From NCBI RefSeq assembly GCF_014842265.1, contig NZ_JACYVI010000004.1, positions 186,001 to 250,000 of the forward strand: a DNA stretch of 64,000 nucleotides, given 5' to 3'. The stretch comes from Pseudomonas sp. CFBP 13711 (GTDB lineage: Bacteria; Pseudomonadota; Gammaproteobacteria; Pseudomonadales; Pseudomonadaceae). A program made the translations under genes and the position numbers. Under the pieces are notes generated by a model, which saw only the letters and a list, made by a program, of their open reading frames with translations, did no database searches and was not told the origin of the DNA. Shown in pieces: positions 28,174 through 36,710 of the stretch; the first letter of the stretch is position 1, and the number at the start of each line of letters is the position of its first letter.

Positions 28174-28401
28174 GTTGAACTCGAAGTCAGTGCGATCGGA
28201 CAGGCATGTTAGCAGCTCACCCCGAGAATTTGCGTGACCTGCGGGGCGCGATTCGCCGACAATCCGCGCTTTTCCGGGGCGCCTATTGCGCCCGTCTGCA
28301 CCCGAGGTCCGCCGCGCGGCTACGGCGATCGCTGAGTGCGGCGAGGCTGATCCCCGCGGGGGCGATCCCGAATCACTCTGACCATGGGCACGAGAACAGC
28401 A

Positions 28402-29157
28402 ATGACCGAGGAACGCGTAGAGCACGTATTGGCCGAAGTTCACGACGAATTCGGCAAGATCCGTGTACTTGAAGTGGCCGACTACCGCTTCCTGGAGTTC
28501 GGTGACGCCATCGAGCAGAGCTGCACGTTCACGGCCGATCCGGCCTGGCTCGAATACGACTACACCCGCGCCATGTTCATTGGCGCCCTGTGCCATCCGG
28601 CCCCGGAAAGCGCGCTGTTCATGGGGCTGGGCGCGGGCACGCTGACCCAGGCGTGCCTGAAATTTCTGCCCCTGGACGACGTCGAGGCCATCGAACTGCG
28701 CCCTGACGTGCCGCGTCTGGCCATGGAATACATGGGCCTGCAGGACGATCCCCGGCTGTATGTGCGCATCGGCGATGCGCTCGATCTGCTGCCGACCGCC
28801 GAAGACGCGGACCTGATCTTCGTTGACCTGTATACCGACACCGGACCTGCCGTGGGCCATCTGGCCTGGGGGTTTCTCGAGAAATGCCAACAGCGCCTCA
28901 ACCCCGGCGGCTGGCTGATCATCAATCAGTGGGCGTCGGACGATGGCAAACCTTTGGGCGCGGCGCTGCTGCGCGGTTTGTACCACCGTCATTACTGGGA
29001 GCTGCCGGTGAAGGAGGGCAACGTCATCCTCATCGTGCCTGCCGACCTGGACCAGACGCTGGACATCGACGCCCTGACCCTGCGCGCCGAAAACCTCGCG
29101 CCGCACCTGGGCTATTCGCTGTTGCCGCTGATCAAGACGCTGCGGCCTGCGACCTGA
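28402..29157 (+). CDS. Spermidine synthase-like methyltransferase-fold protein
   Basis: 251 residues from the ATG at 28402 (GAGAACAGCA upstream). An in-frame ATG at 28384 is possible. The pattern [20 protein letters not shown], then [19 protein letters not shown] and [20 protein letters not shown] is a Rossmann-like SAM/dcSAM-binding fold as in spermidine synthase. The canonical spermidine-synthase putrescine-site motifs are not evident, so its reaction is uncertain. Its stop codon abuts the stop codon of the converging crotonase (TGA followed directly by TCA). Confidence 0.78.
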   Translation: MTEERVEHVLAEVHDEFGKIRVLEVADYRFLEFGDAIEQSCTFTADPAWLEYDYTRAMFIGALCHPAPESALFMGLGAGTLTQACLKFLPLDDVEAIELRPDVPRLAMEYMGLQDDPRLYVRIGDALDLLPTAEDADLIFVDLYTDTGPAVGHLAWGFLEKCQQRLNPGGWLIINQWASDDGKPLGAALLRGLYHRHYWELPVKEGNVILIVPADLDQTLDIDALTLRAENLAPHLGYSLLPLIKTLRPAT

Positions 29158-29949
29158 TCAGCAACCCCTGAACAGCGGCGGGCGTTTTTCCAGCAGCGCC
29201 TGCAGGCCTTCTTTGGCGTCCTCGCTGTCGAGCACCCGCCGGACCAGCGCCGGCAACGTCTTGGCCGCCACGTTTTCACCTTCGAGCAGCGCCTGACGTG
29301 CGGACTCCAGAGTGGTGCGAATCCCCAACGGTGCGCGGTCGGCAATGTGTTGGGCCAGGCGCAGCGCCGAGGGCAGAAGGTCCTCGGGTGCCATCACTTC
29401 CTGCACCAGGCCCATGCGGCAGGCTTCGTGGGCGTCGAATTCATCGCCCGTCAAAAGCCAGCGCATGGCATTGCCCCAACCTGCGATCTGGTGCAGCCGC
29501 AGGGTCGCGCCGGCGCAGGCAAAAATGCCGCGCTGCACTTCCAGATGGGCGAAGCGGGCATTGCTCGCGCACAAATTGATATCGGACGCGAGCATCAGCT
29601 CGATGCCCATTGTCAGGCACCAGCCCTGGGCCGCGACGATCACCGGCTTGCTCACCCGCGGACCGATCGACAGCCCCCAGGGATCGTAACCGCCGGGCGG
29701 CAGCGTCCAGCCTTCTCTCAATGCCGGCCCGGCCTCGGCCAGATCGAGCCCTCCGGTGAAATGCTCGCCATGGGCAAACACCACCGCGACCCGTGCCTGG
29801 TCGTTACGCTCGAACTCGCCGTAGGCCAGGCTCAGCTGATTGAGCATGTTCAAGTCGAAGGCGTTGCGTTTGGCGACCCGGTCCAGGCCGATGAGCATGA
29901 TTGCGCCGCGCTGTTCCCGGCTGACGTGGCCTTTGATCGAAGAGGTCAT
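29158..29949 (-). CDS. Crotonase-family (enoyl-CoA hydratase/isomerase-like) protein
   Basis: 263 residues from the ATG at 29947-29949; upstream frame noncoding. The crotonase oxyanion segments are AHGEHFTGGLDLAEAG and AAQGWCLTMGIELMLASDIN, with FAHLEVQRGIFACAGATLRL after them. The usual catalytic glutamates are partly changed, so hydratase activity is not assured; this subgroup is usually annotated simply as crotonase/enoyl-CoA hydratase family. It is convergent with the spermidine-synthase-like gene with no gap. Confidence 0.85.
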   Translation of the reverse strand: MTSSIKGHVSREQRGAIMLIGLDRVAKRNAFDLNMLNQLSLAYGEFERNDQARVAVVFAHGEHFTGGLDLAEAGPALREGWTLPPGGYDPWGLSIGPRVSKPVIVAAQGWCLTMGIELMLASDINLCASNARFAHLEVQRGIFACAGATLRLHQIAGWGNAMRWLLTGDEFDAHEACRMGLVQEVMAPEDLLPSALRLAQHIADRAPLGIRTTLESARQALLEGENVAAKTLPALVRRVLDSEDAKEGLQALLEKRPPLFRGC

Positions 29950-30188
29950 GTCGCTATGTCCTGCAGATGAGGAGAAAGGGAGGGTGGGGTGTCGCACTGT
30001 CTGGGTGAATCGTTTAAGCTCTGCTCGCAACCGATACCGGGCACTTGAAAAGTAGACACTGACGCAGCTTTGCGCAAAGCCTGTGACAGTTGGCCGCAAG
30101 GGGCTGTTTCGCAAAAAAAATCCTCACTTGTTTCAGCAATTCCGGTATAGTGCCCGCCGGCCTTTCATAGGGCCCTCGTCACGGTTTA

Positions 30189-30368
30189 GGTTCGCGAAGC
30201 CATCTTCTCGAACCGGTTCGGTCACGAACCACCCCATGACGATCCATTCATCAATACGTTTTCGCAAATCCCCGCCGACAAAGCAGCCAGGGTGACTCTA
30301 GGGTCTTACACGGCACGCGCAGCTTTGAAGCATGGGTCTTTGCGGATGCACTCAGAGGCAGACCCATG
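30189..30368 (+). promoter_or_regulatory. Structured deaD leader; hairpin covers the start codon
   Basis: Two adjacent hairpins share identical arms: GGTTCG-c-GAAG-ccat-CTTC-t-CGAACC (30189-30214) and GGTTCG-gtca-CGAACC (30215-30230), so their arms could exchange partners. Further down, CATGGGTCT (30331-30339) is perfectly complementary to AGACCCATG (30360-30368), which contains the deaD ATG; the AGAGG ribosome-binding site (30354-30358) would be in the loop. Another GGGTCT at 30301-30306 could compete. The 416-bp gap after the crotonase start holds no other gene. Confidence 0.65.
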
Positions 30369-32042
30369 ACCCAGGAATCCGGCGGCTTCGCCGCTCTTAA
30401 CCTTCACCCGACCATTCTTGCAGCTGTTATCGCTACCGGCTACGAAGAGCCTTCGGCCATTCAGCAGCAATCGATCCCGATTATTCTCGCTGGTCACGAC
30501 ATGATCGGTCAGGCGCAGACAGGTACCGGTAAAACCGCCGCCTTCGCTCTGCCCATTCTGAGCCTGATCGACCCGACGAAACGCGAGCCGCAAGCGCTGA
30601 TCCTCGCGCCGACTCGTGAGCTGGCCCTGCAAGTAGCCACCGCGTTCGAAACCTACGCCAAGCAAATGCCGGGCGTGACCGTTGTGGCTGTCTACGGCGG
30701 CGCGCCGATGGGCCCGCAGCTGAAAGCCATTCGTAACGGCGCTCAAATCGTCGTCGCTACCCCGGGCCGCCTGTGCGACCACCTGCGTCGTGACGAGAAA
30801 GTCCTGGCGACCGTGAACCACCTGGTTCTCGACGAAGCCGACGAAATGCTCAAGCTGGGCTTCATGGATGACCTCGAAGTCATCTTCAAGGCCATGCCTG
30901 AGACGCGTCAGACCGTGCTGTTCTCGGCGACCCTGCCGCAGTCGATCCGCGCGATTGCCGAGCGTCACCTGAAAGACCCGAAACACGTCAAGATCCAGAG
31001 CAAGACCCAGACCGTTACCGCGATCGAGCAGGCTCACCTGCTGGTTCACGCTGACCAGAAGACCTCTGCCGTACTGAGCCTGCTGGAAGTCGAAGATTTC
31101 GACGCCCTGATCATGTTCGTGCGTACCAAACAGGCCACTCTGGACCTGGCCAGCGCCCTTGAAGCCAAAGGCTACAAGGCTGCTGCGCTGAACGGCGATA
31201 TCGCCCAGAACCAGCGTGAACGCGTCATCGACTCCCTCAAGGATGGCCGTCTGGACATCGTTGTTGCGACTGACGTTGCTGCCCGTGGTCTGGACGTTCC
31301 GCGTATCACCCACGTGTTCAACGTTGATATGCCGTACGACCCGGAAGCCTACGTTCACCGTATCGGCCGTACTGGCCGTGCCGGTCGCGAAGGTCGCGCG
31401 CTGTTGCTGGTAACGCCGCGTGAGCGTCGCATGCTGCAAGTGATCGAGCGCATGACCGGTCAGAAAATCGCCGAAGTCCGCCTGCCGGATTCCCAGGCCG
31501 TTCTCGATGCCCGCATCAAGAAACTGACCAACAGCCTGTCGCCGCTGGTCGCTGATGCCGAAGCAAGCCATGGCGAATTGCTGGACCGCCTGACTGCCGA
31601 CATCGGGTGCACCCCGCGTGCCCTGGCCGCTGCTCTGCTGCGCAAGGCCACCAATGGTCAGGCGCTGACCCTGAGCGCGATCGAGAAAGAACGTCCACTG
31701 GTGCCGAACAACGCGCCACGTGGTGATCGTCCTGAGCGTCCAGCCGGCGACCGTCCTGATCGTGGCGACCGCGAACGTCGTGCCCCGGTGCCGTTGGCCG
31801 AAGGCCGTGCTCGCTGCCGTACCGCGCTGGGTGCCCGTGATGGCATCGCTGCGAAAAACCTGCTGGGCGCCATCCTCAACGAAGGTGGTCTGGCTCGCGA
31901 AGCAATCGGTCGCATCCAGGTGCGTGACAGCTTCAGCCTCGTCGAGCTGCCGGAAGACGGCCTCGAGCGCCTGCTGGCCAAGCTGAAAGACACCCGCGTT
32001 GCCGGCAAGCAGCTGAAGCTGCGTCGCTATCGCGAGGACTGA
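30366..32042 (+). CDS. deaD: DEAD-box ATP-dependent RNA helicase DeaD/CsdA
   Basis: 558 residues. Walker A AQTGTGKTAAFALPI, motif Ia APTRELALQV, motif II VLDEADEMLKLGFMDDLE, motif III FSATLPQSIRA and motif VI HRIGRTGRAGREGRA are intact. An arginine-rich linker (residues about 440-475, GDRPERPAGDRPDRGDRERR) leads to a DbpA-like RNA-binding domain (ILNEGGLAREAIGRIQVRDS). It remodels structured RNA in ribosome assembly and cold adaptation. The start codon is sequestered in a predicted hairpin, suggesting translational control. A terminator follows at 32069. Confidence 0.95.
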   Translation: MTQESGGFAALNLHPTILAAVIATGYEEPSAIQQQSIPIILAGHDMIGQAQTGTGKTAAFALPILSLIDPTKREPQALILAPTRELALQVATAFETYAKQMPGVTVVAVYGGAPMGPQLKAIRNGAQIVVATPGRLCDHLRRDEKVLATVNHLVLDEADEMLKLGFMDDLEVIFKAMPETRQTVLFSATLPQSIRAIAERHLKDPKHVKIQSKTQTVTAIEQAHLLVHADQKTSAVLSLLEVEDFDALIMFVRTKQATLDLASALEAKGYKAAALNGDIAQNQRERVIDSLKDGRLDIVVATDVAARGLDVPRITHVFNVDMPYDPEAYVHRIGRTGRAGREGRALLLVTPRERRMLQVIERMTGQKIAEVRLPDSQAVLDARIKKLTNSLSPLVADAEASHGELLDRLTADIGCTPRALAAALLRKATNGQALTLSAIEKERPLVPNNAPRGDRPERPAGDRPDRGDRERRAPVPLAEGRARCRTALGARDGIAAKNLLGAILNEGGLAREAIGRIQVRDSFSLVELPEDGLERLLAKLKDTRVAGKQLKLRRYRED

Positions 32043-32068
32043 TCTGCTCTTGAGCTGATCGTCTGAAT

Positions 32069-32101
32069 AAAAAATCCCCGACTGGTTCGGGGATTTTTTT
32101 T
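32069..32101 (+). terminator. Rho-independent terminator of deaD
   Basis: AAAATCCCCGA-ctggt-TCGGGGATTTT followed by further T residues, about 27 bp after the stop codon. Confidence 0.93.
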
Positions 32102-32214
32102 GTGTTCAAACTGTATGGCCAACAAGTAAATACAGACTGCGTGAATGGGACTGACCGTTAAAGCGACCCGCTCGCCCATGAAAGTCTCTGATGCGTGTCA
32201 TCTTCAATAGACCG

Positions 32215-32448
32215 TCATTCGACGTTGCAGGTGAGTTGGCAAATATGGCGGTCATCAAAGAATTTCCTGCCAGCCAACGCCTCAATCGCTAAAGCCTGCT
32301 GAGGATTCAGGTTGTAACCTTCGTCGCCACGTTGTGGATTCAACCATCCCATGATGTCGCTCAGGTCGGCATCGCATCCCTCCGGCAGGTTGATTTCAAG
32401 CTCCAGCAGTTCGCTCTCTCTGTCGAATACTTCAACGATGTATTTCAA
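32215..32448 (-). CDS. Putative immunity protein for the adjacent E3-like toxin (DUF7683-like)
   Basis: 77 residues, acidic, starting MKYIVEVFDRESELLELEIN and ending HICQLTCNVE. The start is TTG at 32446-32448, overlapping the toxin stop codon (TTGA), with GAGG seven bases before it. Size, acidity and tight coupling downstream of a nuclease bacteriocin are what is expected of an immunity protein. It does not resemble the classical colicin E3 immunity sequence that I can recall but looks like small proteins of the DUF7683 type found beside such toxins; this is recognition by memory, not a search. Confidence 0.7.
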   Translation of the reverse strand: MKYIVEVFDRESELLELEINLPEGCDADLSDIMGWLNPQRGDEGYNLNPQQALAIEALAGRKFFDDRHICQLTCNVE

Positions 32449-33584
32449 GGTTCAACCTCGCGTGTGCTGTCTGCACTTTTGGTTTGAGTGCCTGTTTCTA
32501 CGTCGAACTCTCCCAAGTGTTTTCCTCGCTTGTTGTATTTTTCAACTGTCCCGTGCTGGCTGTCCCATTCGAAAATCTCGCCTGCCTGGGTTTTCCACCG
32601 TTTGCGCAGACCTCCACCGCCCTTGATCGACGTCTTCCGAGGCGCAACCTTTGCATCGGGAAATGCCGCGAGCTCTTTCGGAGGCGGATGATACCCATGA
32701 TCCCCATTAAAAGGCCGCGCATACACCACATACATCGACCTCAGCCCCGAATCAGCGGGGAAGACCAGGATGCAGTCTTCTGCGGTGATGTCGTCGCCGG
32801 GGAGGCCTTCGAGCTGGCTGTCGGCGTCGTCCGGGATCGGGTGGACGAGAATGGTGCCTAAACGGGCATCGCTGTTTTCAGGGTAGACCAGCGGTTCCAG
32901 CGTCCCGTATCGACCTCGGCGGGGCGTCATGAGAATGGTGACGCCGTTGAGATGGGCTTCCATCGCGCTTTTGTCGGCATTCCAGCGGGCTTGCACGGTG
33001 CGGACCGAATCGTCGCCGGATGCCTTGGAATGGATGCCGTAAATCTGCAACTCGCCTTCGGCATCACGGCGCAACTGAAAGCGCACCCTTGTGGTCGCCT
33101 GAGTCAGGTTGCGCAATTCGTCGTCGGTGTAGAGCGTGCCGTCGCCCATCTTCGCCGGGAGCATGCCCACGATGAAGAGACTCGCCGGTCCGCCGGCTCC
33201 GCGAAGCAGCCAAGTGTGGCTGCGTTGCATGATGCCGCCACCGGCCATGCGGCCCAGTCCCATGTCTGCGCCGAGTGCGGCGGCAATGGCGTTGGAGGCG
33301 GAGGGCAGCAGCATGGCGCCCGCCATCATGATCGCGCCGAAGTTGGAGGCGGGCTCTACCTCAGTGCCGGCGTCAGTGCTGCACCATTCCCCGGTGCAGG
33401 ATTTGGCGAAGACCTTGTCCGTGCGCTCCTTCGGGGCCGGCCAGCGCTCTGGCATCGGAGTGGGCACCCGCACGGGTTCGGGAGGCGGATTCCACGCTGC
33501 CCACGACGCGCCTCCGTTGGGAAGCGTAGTGCCTTCGAAGATCGAGTTAGCCCAAAAGGGATCTTCTTTATCGTCCTTGAACAT
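32445..33584 (-). CDS. Pyocin_S-domain toxin with colicin E3-like rRNase domain
   Basis: 379 residues from the ATG at 33582-33584, preceded by AGGAAGG. A proline-rich N-terminus (about 1-60) contains PPPEPVRVPTPMPERW, then a small hydrophobic region, then a Pyocin_S-like translocation domain (about 130-290), then a glycine-rich hinge and an E3-type ribonuclease domain: GEIFEWDSQHGTVEKYNKRG with the catalytic set Asp341, His344, Glu348 and Arg375 at E3-like spacing. E3 toxins cut 16S rRNA near A1493. It is shorter than classical S-pyocins because no large receptor-binding domain precedes Pyocin_S. The longer upstream frame runs into a repeat and is rejected. Confidence 0.85.
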   Translation of the reverse strand: MFKDDKEDPFWANSIFEGTTLPNGGASWAAWNPPPEPVRVPTPMPERWPAPKERTDKVFAKSCTGEWCSTDAGTEVEPASNFGAIMMAGAMLLPSASNAIAAALGADMGLGRMAGGGIMQRSHTWLLRGAGGPASLFIVGMLPAKMGDGTLYTDDELRNLTQATTRVRFQLRRDAEGELQIYGIHSKASGDDSVRTVQARWNADKSAMEAHLNGVTILMTPRRGRYGTLEPLVYPENSDARLGTILVHPIPDDADSQLEGLPGDDITAEDCILVFPADSGLRSMYVVYARPFNGDHGYHPPPKELAAFPDAKVAPRKTSIKGGGGLRKRWKTQAGEIFEWDSQHGTVEKYNKRGKHLGEFDVETGTQTKSADSTREVEP

Positions 33585-33696
33585 GACCTTCCTGATGTCC
33601 GCCAATTTAAGGCGGCGCAGGATGCAGGCGGTCCGACGAGTGGTCAACGGTAGGGCGGTTACGGGATGTTGCCGTGCCGACAGGCTTTTGATGTCA

Positions 33697-33979
33697 GTGG
33701 GACCGGCTTTAGCCGGGAAAGCGTCAGATGGCACACCACATAATTGATGTCGACTGAGCTGGCCTCTTCCCGGCTAAAGCCGGTCCCACATGAGTCCGCG
33801 TCGTCCGGGCTGGAGCTGCCGTCTGAACTTGAACAGGTAGACGCGTGGGGCGTATCTGGTACGCCGCCATCAAGCTTTGGATCTCTGCGGGACCGGCTTT
33901 AGCTGGTAAAGCGTCAGATGGCACACCACATAACTAATGGCGCCTGAGCTGGCCTCTTCCCGGCTAAAGCCAGTGCTAC
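33697..33979. repeat. Two REP family B doublets upstream of the toxin
   Basis: Two doublets (about 33697-33790 and 33887-33979) share GGACCGGCTTTAGC(C/T)GG.AAA and the spacer GCGTCAGATGGCACACCACA, followed by CTGAGCTGGCCTCTTCCCGG. They fill the 414-bp gap between the toxin and the dioxygenase; no gene is seen there. Confidence 0.85.
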
Positions 33980-33998
33980 GGAGCTGAATCAGCGCTCC

Positions 33999-34766
33999 TC
34001 AACCAAACCGATAAATGTCCATCCCCAGCGCACCCATGGTGAAGCCCTGGTGCTCAATACTGAATTCCCCGCCCGCCGCCCGCGCGAAATACAGCGGCAG
34101 CAGGTGTTCATCCGTCGGGTGATTGCGCGCAGCGTGCGGCGCCTGGTTTCGATAGTCGTGCAGGGCTTCAAGGTCGTCCGCCGCCAGCTTGTCCACCATC
34201 CAGTCGCGGAACACCAAGGCCCACGGCGTGATGCTTTCCGGCCCCGCCTGCCAGTCCAGCTCTCGCAAGTTATGGGTGATGCTCCCCGAACCGATCAGCA
34301 ACGCGCTCTCCTCGCGCAGTCGGTTCAATGCCTGCCCCACCTTCGTCTGCAGGGCAGGGCCCATGCGCGAGGGCAGTGAAACCTGCACGATGGGGATGTC
34401 CGCCTGCGGGTACATCAACGACAGCGGCACCCAGACCCCATGGTCGAACGGCCGTTGGGTGTTCATGCGCGCCGGCAGGTCCGCCTCCGCCAACAGTTCC
34501 AGCACGCGGTGAGTCAGCTCCGGCATGCCGGGCGCCGGATACTGCACGGCGAAGAGTTCAGGAGGGAAGCCGCCGAAGTCATGCCAGGTCTCCGGCTGGG
34601 GATTGCCGTTGACCAGCAGTTCATTGCTTTCCCAGTGCGCCGAGACAATCACGATGGCCTTGGGCCGCGGCAGGGCGGCGGCCAGACGCGCGAGTGCAGG
34701 CCCGCTTTCGCCCGGTTCGAGCGCAAGCATAGGCGAGCCGTGGGAAATGAACAGGGTAGGCAGCAT
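33999..34766 (-). CDS. DODA-type extradiol aromatic ring-opening dioxygenase (LigB/YgiD-like)
   Basis: 255 residues. The iron/zinc ligands are in MLPTLFISHGSPML (His), VIVSAHWESNELL (His) and GSGSITHNL (His), as in class III extradiol dioxygenases of the LigB/DODA group. The segment FDHGVWVPLSLMYPQADIPI is another family block. The natural substrate of YgiD-like proteins is not settled (DOPA 4,5-cleavage has been shown for relatives). It is divergent from tpm. Confidence 0.9.
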   Translation of the reverse strand: MLPTLFISHGSPMLALEPGESGPALARLAAALPRPKAIVIVSAHWESNELLVNGNPQPETWHDFGGFPPELFAVQYPAPGMPELTHRVLELLAEADLPARMNTQRPFDHGVWVPLSLMYPQADIPIVQVSLPSRMGPALQTKVGQALNRLREESALLIGSGSITHNLRELDWQAGPESITPWALVFRDWMVDKLAADDLEALHDYRNQAPHAARNHPTDEHLLPLYFARAAGGEFSIEHQGFTMGALGMDIYRFG

Positions 34767-34871
34767 TTGCAGTGTCCGGAGCGTATAAGGTGAGTGGCAT
34801 GATCGGGCAGTACATCCATCTAAATCTAATATAAGTTTTTGTCCGTTTTGATCGGGATATCAGGAGTGTCT

Positions 34872-35528
34872 ATGGAGCCGCGTTTTTGGCATGAGCGCTG
34901 GGCGATCAATCAGATCGGTTTCAATCAGGCGTCTGTGAATTCGCACCTGTTGCGCCTGTGGCCAGAGCTCACCGCCATGCCGGGGGAACGCGTGCTGGTG
35001 CCGTTGTGCGGCAAAAGCATCGACATGGTCTGGCTGCTCAACCAGGGTTTTCACGTGGTGGGCGCGGAATTGTCTGAGATAGCGGTGGCGGGATTCTTCA
35101 GCGAGAACGGCTTGCAGCCGACGCTCGAGGAGCGTGGCGCGCTTAAGCTTTATCGTGCGGAGGGCTGCGAGATCTGGTGCGGCGACTTCTTTGCCCTCAA
35201 GCCCGAAGACGTTGGTGACTGCACCGCATTCTACGACCGAGCCGCCCTGATCGCGCTGCCACCGGACTTGCGCTGGCGTTACGTCAAACAGCTCAATAAC
35301 TTACTGTCGAACGACGCCTGCGGCTTACTGGTGACGCTGGACTATGATCAGTCGCTGATCGCCGGTCCGCCGTTCTCGGTGGATGAGGATGAGGTGCTGC
35401 AGCTGTTGTCCCCCGATTGGCGGGTCAAGCGCGTCGGGGATCTGGATGTGCTGGAGCAGGGCGTGAAGTTCAAGCAGGCGGGCGCGACGTCCCTGATGGA
35501 ATATGCGTATCGGCTGTATCGCCGATAG
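34872..35528 (+). CDS. tpm: Thiopurine S-methyltransferase
   Basis: 218 residues from the ATG at 34872, preceded by CAGGAG; a longer in-frame start lacks a ribosome-binding site. MEPRFWHERWAINQIGFNQ, RVLVPLCGKSIDMVWLLNQG and HVVGAELSEIAVAGFF are the characteristic bacterial Tpm blocks and contain the SAM-binding loop. The enzyme methylates thiopurines and, in Pseudomonas, tellurite and selenite. A bidirectional terminator follows. Confidence 0.95.
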   Translation: MEPRFWHERWAINQIGFNQASVNSHLLRLWPELTAMPGERVLVPLCGKSIDMVWLLNQGFHVVGAELSEIAVAGFFSENGLQPTLEERGALKLYRAEGCEIWCGDFFALKPEDVGDCTAFYDRAALIALPPDLRWRYVKQLNNLLSNDACGLLVTLDYDQSLIAGPPFSVDEDEVLQLLSPDWRVKRVGDLDVLEQGVKFKQAGATSLMEYAYRLYRR

Positions 35529-35555
35529 CACAGCACCAAGAAACGAGCATAAAAG

Positions 35556-35583
35556 AAAAGGGCGACTTCATGTCGCCCTTTTT
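35556..35583. terminator. Bidirectional terminator between tpm and htpX
   Basis: AAAAGGGCGAC-ttcat-GTCGCCCTTTTT lies between the converging tpm and htpX genes; A and T tracts on both sides make it usable from both strands. Confidence 0.92.
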
Positions 35584-35602
35584 CGTTGCAGCTATCACGG
35601 AA

Positions 35603-36490
35603 TCAACCGCGGCGACGAAGCGCCTCGATGCGTTCTTCCAGCGGCGGGTGGCTCATGAACAGCCCGGCCAGGCCGTGCTTCAAACCACCGTTGATGCCGA
35701 ACGCCGTCATGCTCTCAGGCATTTGCACCGGAACGCCCTGTTCCGAACGCAGACGCTGCAGAGCGCTGATCATCGCGCCCGTACCGGCCAGCCGGGCACC
35801 GGCGTCGTCGGCGCGGTATTCACGCTTGCGCGAGAACCACATGACGATGGCGCTGGCGAGGAAGCCCAGCACGATTTCGGCAAAGATGGTCGCGATGTAG
35901 AACGCGATGCCACGGCCTTCTTCGTTCTTGAAGATCACCTTGTCGACGAAGTTGCCGATGATCCGTGCGAAGAACATGACGAAGGTGTTGACCACGCCCT
36001 GGACCAGCGCCAGCGTGACCATGTCGCCGTTGGCCACGTGACCGATCTCGTGAGCCAGCACCGCCTTCACTTCATCGGGCGAAAAGCGCTCCAGCAGGCC
36101 CTGACTCACCGCAACCAGCGCGTCGTTCTTGTTCCAGCCGGTGGCAAAGGCGTTGGCCTCGTAGGCGGGGAAAATACCCACTTCCGGCATCTTGATGCCC
36201 GCATCGCGGGACAGTTGTTCTACGGTCTGCAGCAGCCATTGCTCATGGCGGGTGCGGGGTTGGGTAATGATCTCGGTGCCCGTGCTCATCTTCGCCATCC
36301 ACTTGGAGATGAACAGCGAGAACAGCGAACCGGCGAAACCGAACACAGCGCAGGAGATCAGCAGCTGACTGAGGTTCAGATCAACCCCGTTGGCCGCCAT
36401 GAACCCGTTGAAGCCAAAAAGGCTCAGGGTGATGCTGGCAATCAGCACGACCGCAAGGTTAGTGGCCAAAAACAGCAAAATGCGCATCAT
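35603..36490 (-). CDS. htpX: Membrane zinc metalloprotease HtpX
   Basis: 295 residues starting [27 protein letters not shown] upstream supports 36490 (or the next ATG at 36487). Two N-terminal and two central membrane segments flank the zinc motif [18 protein letters not shown], with the third ligand in [17 protein letters not shown]. HtpX degrades misfolded inner-membrane proteins under envelope and heat stress. The longer upstream frame has no membrane character and is rejected. Confidence 0.95.
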   Translation of the reverse strand: MMRILLFLATNLAVVLIASITLSLFGFNGFMAANGVDLNLSQLLISCAVFGFAGSLFSLFISKWMAKMSTGTEIITQPRTRHEQWLLQTVEQLSRDAGIKMPEVGIFPAYEANAFATGWNKNDALVAVSQGLLERFSPDEVKAVLAHEIGHVANGDMVTLALVQGVVNTFVMFFARIIGNFVDKVIFKNEEGRGIAFYIATIFAEIVLGFLASAIVMWFSRKREYRADDAGARLAGTGAMISALQRLRSEQGVPVQMPESMTAFGINGGLKHGLAGLFMSHPPLEERIEALRRRG

Positions 36491-36662
36491 GGTTAAGAGT
36501 TTCTCCTCAGGAAGAATATGTAACGTACTGCGGGGGTATATAAGGTGATGTCGGAGCGTATTCAACCGGGCGATCATTTCAAACTGTGTCGTTTGCTGTC
36601 GCCACGTCGATAAGAGTCATCGGCGAGAGGGTGAGGGCAGAGCGATTGCGCCTGAATCGGCC

Positions 36663-36700
36663 GGAGCCGGCTTGCAGGAGGGCACCTGCGAGCCGGCTCC
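36663..36700 (-). terminator. Long hairpin after alaA
   Basis: GGAGCCGGCT-t-GCAGG, a 6-base loop, then CCTGC-g-AGCCGGCTCC. A 10 + 5 bp stem with a single mismatch lies just beyond the alaA stop on the minus strand. No T tract follows, so it may stabilise the 3' end or act as a weak terminator. Confidence 0.6.
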
Positions 36701-36710
36701 ATCAGGTCCG

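Noticed and set aside
28174..29106. N-terminal extension of the DAHP synthase frame
   Set aside because: It is antisense to the spermidine-synthase-like gene; the family-like start is at 28173.
30118..30155. Possible sigma-70 promoter of deaD (TTGTTT ... TATAGT)
   Set aside because: The spacer between the two hexamers is only about 12 bp, too short for a normal promoter.
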